Shown in pieces: positions 8,550-12,178 of a stretch of 12,178 nucleotides of DNA (within the stretch, counting starts at the first letter, position 1; every line of letters starts with the position of its first letter). Below the pieces are notes generated by a model that did no database searches, was not told the DNA's origin, and was given only the letters and a program-made list of their open reading frames with translations. A program made the translations under genes and the position numbers. Source of the stretch: DATKEG01 sp035544515 (lineage in GTDB: Bacteria > Acidobacteriota > Vicinamibacteria > Fen-336); assembly GCA_035544515.1 (NCBI GenBank), contig DATKEG010000183.1, forward strand, positions 1-12,178, in the 5' to 3' direction.

Positions 8550-9385
8550 GTGAGCCGGTCCCGACGCAGGGTCAGGCCGCCGTCCACCGTGACGACCTGC
8601 CCGGTCACGTACGAATCCGGCTCGAGCAGCAGCCGCACGACCCGGGCCACGTCCTCCGGCCGGCCGAACCGGGCGATCACGCCGCGCTCGACGTAGGGGT
8701 CGTATTTGCCCGCCTCGATCGAGGCGCGGGCCATGCCGGCGGTGGTCGCCCCGGGCGCCACCACGTTCACGCGGACGTCCGCCGGCCCGCCGTACTCCTT
8801 GGCCAGGATGCGGCCGGCGTGGACCAGGGCGGCCTTGGGGCCGGCATAGGCGAGGCTGCCCTCGAACGGGTGCGTCCCCTGCATGCTCGAGACGAGCACG
8901 ATCGCGCCGCGGGTCCCCTGGGCGGCCATGCGCTCCGCGCAGGCACGGGCCAGGAGGACCGGGGCCTCGTAGTTGGCGGTGAAGCTGGCGCGCAGGGCGG
9001 CCGCATCGAGGTCCTCCGGCTTCACGCGCGCGGGGTCGCCCACGAAGGTCACGAGGCCGTAGATCTCTCCCTTCACCTCCCAGGCGGCGTCCAGGCAGCG
9101 CGCCCGTCCTTCGCCGGTCGCCACGTCCGCCTGGACGAGCGCGACGGGGCCTCCGTAGAGGTCCTGCACCTTCTGCTGGAAGGCAAGGGCGCGGCCCCGG
9201 TTGCTCCGGTAGACGACGACCGGCAGGGCGCCGTCCTGGAGCAGCAGGGCCGTGGTGGCCGCGCCCAGCCCGCCCGCTCCGCCGGGCAGGAGCAGGGCTC
9301 GGCCGGCGAGGCTCTTCCGGCCGAAGTCGTAGCGATGCTCGGCTTGCCGCCTCACCGCGTCCGGATCCAGGAAGCGCGAAGGCAT
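8546..9385 (-). CDS. SDR family NAD(P)-dependent oxidoreductase
   Basis: Short-chain dehydrogenase/reductase, 279 residues, cytoplasmic. Nucleotide-binding loop GGAGGLG at 35-41 (Rossmann fold); QADVA at 85-89 with Asp87 for the adenine ring; Asn138; catalytic Ser166/Ser167 in VLVSSMQG; YAGPK with Tyr180 and Lys184; PGATTAGM (211-218); and the C-terminal SYVTGQVVTVDGG typical of FabG-like classical SDRs. Departures: an N-terminal extension of about 28 residues before the fold, and the usual NNAG is replaced by TFVGDP near 113-118. Substrate unknown; annotations such as 3-oxoacyl-ACP reductase would be guesswork. The ATG at 9385 is preceded by a -10-like TAGAAT 17 bases upstream but no strong Shine-Dalgarno. 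It is coupled downstream to a small membrane protein and divergent from the HAD operon. Confidence 0.88.
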   Translation of the reverse strand: MPSRFLDPDAVRRQAEHRYDFGRKSLAGRALLLPGGAGGLGAATTALLLQDGALPVVVYRSNRGRALAFQQKVQDLYGGPVALVQADVATGEGRARCLDAAWEVKGEIYGLVTFVGDPARVKPEDLDAAALRASFTANYEAPVLLARACAERMAAQGTRGAIVLVSSMQGTHPFEGSLAYAGPKAALVHAGRILAKEYGGPADVRVNVVAPGATTAGMARASIEAGKYDPYVERGVIARFGRPEDVARVVRLLLEPDSYVTGQVVTVDGGLTLRRDRLT

Positions 9386-9402
9386 AATGTTCCGGTCGGG
9401 TC

Positions 9403-9410
9403 ATTCTAAT
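9403..9410. promoter_or_regulatory. Overlapping divergent -10 elements
   Basis: The octamer ATTCTAAT contains TCTAAT on the plus strand (9405-9410) and TAGAAT on the minus strand (9408-9403), each five of six matches to the -10 consensus. It lies in the 42-base gap between the SDR ATG (9385) and the HAD ATG (9428), an AT-rich island in very GC-rich sequence. No convincing -35 hexamer is seen for either direction. If both are used, the leaders are only about 11 bases and the TTG at 9410 cannot be the HAD start. Confidence 0.4.
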
Positions 9411-9427
9411 TGGAGCGCGGGCTCTTC

Positions 9428-10102
9428 ATGCGGGCGGTCATCTTCGACTTCGACGGCGTGCTGGTCGACAGCGAGCCGCTGCACTTCAGCGCGCTGCGCG
9501 AGTCGCTCTCCAGCGAGGGGATCACCATCACCGAGGAGGAGTACCTCCGCGAGTACGTGGCCTACGACGACCGCGGTTCCATCCGCATCGCCCTCGAGCG
9601 ACACCGCGGGACGGCGTCTCCCGACCGTGTGCGGGCCCTGGCCGCGCTCAAGGCCGCGGCTTTCGCGCGGCTGATGGCCAAGGTGCCCTTCTATCCCGGC
9701 GCGCGCGAGCTGGTGCGCGGCCTCGCCGCGGAGATGCCCCTGGCCATCGCCTCGGGCGCGCGGCGGCAGGAGATCGAGCGCATCCTCCAGGCGGGCGGCC
9801 TGCGCGAGGCGTTCTCGGCGGTGGTGGGCGCCGACGACGTGTCGCGCACCAAGCCCCATCCCGAGCCCTACCTCGCCGCGTACGAGCTCCTCGCGCCGCG
9901 CGTCCCCGGCCTCTCCCCGGCGGAGTGCCTGGTGTTCGAGGACACCGTCCCCGGCATCGCCGCCGGACGCGCCGCGGGCATGAAGGTCGTCGGCGTGGCC
10001 CAGACCCACCCGGCGGCGAAGCTCAGCCTGGCCCATCAAGTCGTGCCGGCGCTCGCGGGGCTCGGCGTGGCGGAGGTGCGCGCCCTGTTCCAGAGATGCT
10101 GA
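9428..10102 (+). CDS. HAD superfamily phosphatase/phosphoglucomutase-like (subfamily IA)
   Basis: A 224-residue haloacid-dehalogenase-type enzyme acting on small phosphorylated metabolites. Motif I is VIFDFDGVLVDSEP, with nucleophile Asp7 and acid/base Asp9. A helical cap (about 15-90) follows. Motif II is IASGA (Ser109), motif III is RTKPHPEPYL (Lys142), and motif IV is VFEDTVPGI (Glu171, Asp172). This is the beta-phosphoglucomutase/phosphoglycolate phosphatase layout; the two cannot be separated by eye, so no gene symbol is given. The ATG at 9428 directly precedes the family's first strand. An in-frame TTG at 9410 would add six unconserved residues and overlaps the candidate -10. It is the first gene of an overlapping operon: its last seven bases overlap the next gene. 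Confidence 0.88.
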   Translation: MRAVIFDFDGVLVDSEPLHFSALRESLSSEGITITEEEYLREYVAYDDRGSIRIALERHRGTASPDRVRALAALKAAAFARLMAKVPFYPGARELVRGLAAEMPLAIASGARRQEIERILQAGGLREAFSAVVGADDVSRTKPHPEPYLAAYELLAPRVPGLSPAECLVFEDTVPGIAAGRAAGMKVVGVAQTHPAAKLSLAHQVVPALAGLGVAEVRALFQRC

Positions 10103-10569
10103 TCCAGCTCCTGGCGGGCCTCTTCCTCGTGGCCGTCCTCTGGACGCTGTTCCGCTTCGCCATGGGACTGCGCTGGGCCAAGGTGGCGCGGGAGGAGGCG
10201 CGCACGGAGGCGGAGTCGCGCGGCCGCCGCGTGATCGCCGAGATCCCGCTTCCGGGCGACGAGCTGGCCTTCTTCGAAGAAGACGACCAGCGCTTCCACT
10301 GGGGCGGCACGAGCGTGGCCAGGTCCGGGGTCGAGGGTGCGCGGCTGCTGCTCAACGGCAACGTGGTGGGCGACGCGAGCCGGCGTGGCGTCCCCCTGCC
10401 CCCGCCTCCGGCCGCCGAGGAGTACGAGGGACGAGAGCGCTGGGACGTGCTCCTCTACCTGGAGAGCGGTCAGAGCGCCCGCGTGGAGTGCGGCACGCTG
10501 CGCGAGGGAGTGAGCCGGGAGATCGCGGCCCGCGTGTTCGAGGCGGTCCGAAGGGAGGTCCAGCCATGA
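10096..10569 (+). CDS. Single-pass membrane-anchored protein of unknown function
   Basis: 157 residues, family not recognised. One N-terminal membrane helix (about 1-24) is followed by a basic/acidic helical stretch (28-44), which suggests the bulk is cytoplasmic by the positive-inside rule. A soluble domain then alternates short beta-like strands: RRVIAEIPLPGDELAFFEED (44-63), FHWGGTSV (67-74), ARLLLNGNVVG (82-92), a Pro-rich loop (100-105), and WDVLLYLESGQSARVECGTL (116-135), ending in an amphipathic helix (138-154). The ATG at 10096 overlaps the HAD gene by seven bases, and its stop overlaps the next ATG as ATGA, so the gene sits in a tightly coupled trio. Overlaps on both sides and a sensible membrane anchor make it a real gene; the function is open. 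Confidence 0.75.
   Translation: MLIQLLAGLFLVAVLWTLFRFAMGLRWAKVAREEARTEAESRGRRVIAEIPLPGDELAFFEEDDQRFHWGGTSVARSGVEGARLLLNGNVVGDASRRGVPLPPPPAAEEYEGRERWDVLLYLESGQSARVECGTLREGVSREIAARVFEAVRREVQP
10552..10559 (+). promoter_or_regulatory. Shine-Dalgarno of the YjbQ gene
   Basis: AGGGAGGT lies six bases before the ATG at 10566 and fixes this start over the in-frame upstream codons that run back to 10488 inside the preceding gene. Confidence 0.6.
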
Positions 10570-10988
10570 AGAGCCACACCGCCCACCTCACCATGAACGT
10601 GCCCGCGCGGATGGATTTCGTGAACATCACGCCGCAGGTCGAGCAGGCGGTGGCGGACAGCGGGGTGCGCGAGGGGCTCTGCCTGGTCAACGCCATGCAC
10701 ATCACGGCCTCGGTCTTCATCAACGACGACGAGCCGGGGCTGCACGAGGACTACAAGCGCTGGCTCGAGCGGCTCGCCCCCTACGACCCGAGCCCGCAGG
10801 CGTACCATCACAACCGCACGGGCGAGGACAACGGCGACGCCCACCACAAGCGTCAGGTGATGGGCCGCGAGGTGGTGGTGGCCGTCACGAACGGCCGGCT
10901 GGACTTCGGGCCCTGGGAGCAGGTCTTCTACGGCGAGTTCGACGGCCGGCGCGCCAAGCGCGTCCTGATCAAGGTCATCGGCGAGTAG
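10566..10988 (+). CDS. yjbQ: YjbQ/UPF0047 family protein
   Basis: A 140-residue member of the UPF0047/YjbQ family, compact cytoplasmic proteins. E. coli YjbQ has been reported to have weak thiamine-phosphate-synthase-like activity; the physiological role is unsettled. The full conserved set is visible: HITASVFIND (His45, Thr47, Ser49), DEPGLHEDY with Asp62, the histidine cluster YHHN (80-83) with AHHK (92-95), GREVVVAV, NGRLDFGPWEQVF (Trp117) and the C-terminal strand RAKRVLIKVIG. The clustered histidines probably bind a metal ion. Length is normal for the family. It is the last gene of the HAD-membrane protein-yjbQ operon and overlaps the preceding stop by four bases (ATGA), with its own strong ribosome site. 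Family assignment is near certain. Confidence 0.93.
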   Translation: MKSHTAHLTMNVPARMDFVNITPQVEQAVADSGVREGLCLVNAMHITASVFINDDEPGLHEDYKRWLERLAPYDPSPQAYHHNRTGEDNGDAHHKRQVMGREVVVAVTNGRLDFGPWEQVFYGEFDGRRAKRVLIKVIGE

Positions 10989-11018
10989 GGCGCTACAGAT
11001 CGAGCCGCAGCTCCATCG

Positions 11019-11061
11019 GTTCCCGGCGCTCGCCCCGCGTTCGTTTCGCGCTCGCGGGAAC
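11019..11061. repeat. Inverted repeat between convergent genes
   Basis: GTTCCCG (11019-11025) is repeated inverted as CGGGAAC (11055-11061), and a smaller CGCG/CGCG hairpin with loop TTCGTTT lies inside (11036-11050). It is in the 128-base gap between yjbQ (ending 10988) and the convergent adenosyltransferase (ending 11117), where a bidirectional terminator would be useful. No T tract flanks it, so intrinsic termination is doubtful. The rest of the gap shows nothing else. Confidence 0.3.
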
Positions 11062-11116
11062 GGGCGCTCTCGCCATAGGACGGCCGCGCGGAGAACCGCC
11101 ACCGGGTGGCGCGTGG

Positions 11117-11659
11117 CTACCAGCGATCTTCGGCCGCGCCGCGCGCGTGGTTCTCGTGCCGGGCCAGCACGAAGAGCAGGTCCGAGAGGCGGTTGAGGTA
11201 GGCCAGCACGAGCGGATCCACCGGCTGTGTTCGCGCGAGGGCGACCACGGCACGTTCGGCGCGCCGGCACACCGCGCGCGCGAAGTGCAGGAGCGCGCCC
11301 AGCGGCGTGCCGCCGGGCAGGATGAAGGCCTGCAGGGCGGGCAGGTCCGCCTGTCGGGCGTCGATGGCCTGCTCGATCCGCTCCACGTGCTCGCTCGTCA
11401 CCGCGGCCTTGGCCTTGCGGCCGACGACGACGGCCTCGGGGTCGGCCAGCCGCGCGCCGATCGCGAAGAGGTCGCGCTGCACGTCGGCCAGCAGCCGGTC
11501 GAGCTCGCTACCGCCCGCCTCCGAGCGTGCCCGCCCGAGCACCGCCCCGAGCTCGTCCACCTCGCCGTAGGCGGCCACGCGCCGGTCGTCCTTGGGCACG
11601 CGCGAGCCGTCGGCCAGGCCGGTGTCGCCCGTGTCGCCGCCGCGCGTGTAGATCTTCAC
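11117..11659 (-). CDS. pduO: PduO-type cob(I)alamin adenosyltransferase
   Basis: Transfers the 5'-deoxyadenosyl group of ATP to cob(I)alamin, producing adenosylcobalamin for mutases and class II ribonucleotide reductase; cytoplasmic, normally trimeric. Full length at 180 residues. N-terminal ATP-binding strand YTRGGDTGDTGL (4-15), slightly different from the usual YTRTGDxGxT; YGEVDELGA (31-39); FILPGGT (112-118); the active-site helix RAVCRRAER (128-136); and YLNRLSDLLFVLAR (154-167) with Asn156 and Asp160. All match the PduO/MMAB class rather than CobA or EutT. The start is GTG at 11659, which overlaps the stop of the upstream ygfZ-like gene as GTGA, so it is probably co-translated. Such enzymes may also be labelled cobO; no cobalamin-dependent enzyme is encoded in the window. 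Confidence 0.93.
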   Translation of the reverse strand: MKIYTRGGDTGDTGLADGSRVPKDDRRVAAYGEVDELGAVLGRARSEAGGSELDRLLADVQRDLFAIGARLADPEAVVVGRKAKAAVTSEHVERIEQAIDARQADLPALQAFILPGGTPLGALLHFARAVCRRAERAVVALARTQPVDPLVLAYLNRLSDLLFVLARHENHARGAAEDRW

Positions 11660-12178
11660 GCGCGGTCCAGCGGGAGCGGCTCGACCGTGGCTTCCGCTCC
11701 CGCCACCTCCACGCGCGTGCCCGGCTCGAAGCGGCTCCGGTGCACGTAGCCCATGGCGACCGGTCCCAGGCGTGGGGACACCGCGGCCGTGGTCACCCGG
11801 CCGACGTCGCGGTCCTCCGCGCGGATGGGCGCGCCCGCGGAGGCGGGAGCGGAGAGGCGCAGCCCGCGCAGCAGCTTGTTCACGTGGCCGCCGCGCGCCT
11901 CGAGCCGCGCCACGACCTCCTGGCCCACGTAGCAGCCCTTCGACGAAGAATGGTAGTCGCGTACGAGACCGGTCTCGTGAAGCAGGTTCTCCTCGGTCAC
12001 GTCCACGCCGTACCAGGGACGCCCCTGCTCGATGCGCAGGGCGTCGAGCGCCCCGCGCGACAACGCCGCCGCCCCGCCCTCGAGCAGGGCCGCGCGCACG
12101 GAGGCGGCGCCCTCGGGCGCCACGTGGACCACCAGCGCCGGCGCGGGCAGGGCGGGGGCGGCCGCCCCGCGCCGGGCG
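11656..12178 (-). CDS. ygfZ: YgfZ/GcvT-like folate-binding protein, 5' end outside window
   Basis: C-terminal part of a YgfZ-type protein, a tetrahydrofolate-binding GcvT relative needed to maintain some iron-sulfur enzymes such as MiaB. Counting from an internal GTG at 12132, the family signature SKGCYVGQEVVARL is at 64-77 with the conserved Cys67, followed by HVNKLLRGL. Before it come RIEQGRPWYGVD and ENLLHETGLV, which match the YgfZ middle region. The C-terminal barrel includes VGRVTTAAVSP and GYVHR. The frame is open to the right edge: the codons before 12132 read an Ala/Pro-rich linker and then L-V-V-H-V, so the GTG is probably not the start, and the N-terminal half (typically about 150 residues) is missing. 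It lies directly upstream of, and overlaps by four bases, the adenosyltransferase gene. The family is secure. Confidence 0.9.
   Translation of the reverse strand, partial: ARRGAAAPALPAPALVVHVAPEGAASVRAALLEGGAAALSRGALDALRIEQGRPWYGVDVTEENLLHETGLVRDYHSSSKGCYVGQEVVARLEARGGHVNKLLRGLRLSAPASAGAPIRAEDRDVGRVTTAAVSPRLGPVAMGYVHRSRFEPGTRVEVAGAEATVEPLPLDRA

Noticed and set aside
9410..9427. TTG start extending the HAD protein by six residues
   Set aside because: The added residues are not part of the conserved fold and the TTG overlaps a candidate -10 element; the ATG at 9428 directly precedes the first strand.
10993..11076. Possible 27-residue minus-strand ORF in the gap after the adenosyltransferase
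   Set aside because: No ribosome site before the ATG, basic low-complexity composition and no neighbour support.

Overview
This is a roughly 70% GC, gene-dense chromosomal segment with twelve protein-coding genes, two of them cut by the window edges. There is no RNA gene, CRISPR array, insertion sequence or phage gene. The very high GC, GTG/TTG starts, tightly packed genes and mixture of families fit an uncultured high-GC soil or groundwater bacterium such as Rokubacteria/Methylomirabilota, or a high-GC deltaproteobacterium. That assignment is an inference from general character; no marker gene is present.

Layout. Left edge: the end of an L,D-transpeptidase (+) converges, with a 4-base gap, on a small exported proline- and cysteine-rich protein (-). 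Next, on the minus strand, come a biosynthetic arginine decarboxylase (speA), a DauA-type SulP carrier that starts one base after the speA stop, and upstream of speA a lipoprotein-like DsbA-family thiol oxidoreductase with a SurA-like N-terminal domain. A candidate terminator followed by a candidate promoter separates the oxidoreductase from speA. Divergent from the oxidoreductase, 54 bases away, is a large GT-C-type membrane protein with a discoidin-like domain and a TPR-like tail. It converges, one base apart, on a coupled pair (-): an SDR oxidoreductase and a small membrane protein. Divergent from the SDR is a three-gene overlapping operon (+): HAD phosphatase, an unknown membrane-anchored protein, and a YjbQ/UPF0047 protein. 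The right edge holds a PduO-type cobalamin adenosyltransferase and a partial YgfZ-like folate-binding protein (-), overlapping by four bases.

Working together. speA-dauA can make agmatine (polyamine precursor) and move a small carboxylate or anion. The oxidoreductase, GT-C protein, L,D-transpeptidase and Cys-rich protein all point to envelope work. YgfZ and the adenosyltransferase are cofactor-maintenance functions. The content is mostly housekeeping; no clear new multi-gene system is visible. The most interesting items are the two unusual domain fusions, the promoter evidence that shortens speA, the overlapping divergent -10 elements at 9403-9410, and three unrecognised small exported or membrane proteins.
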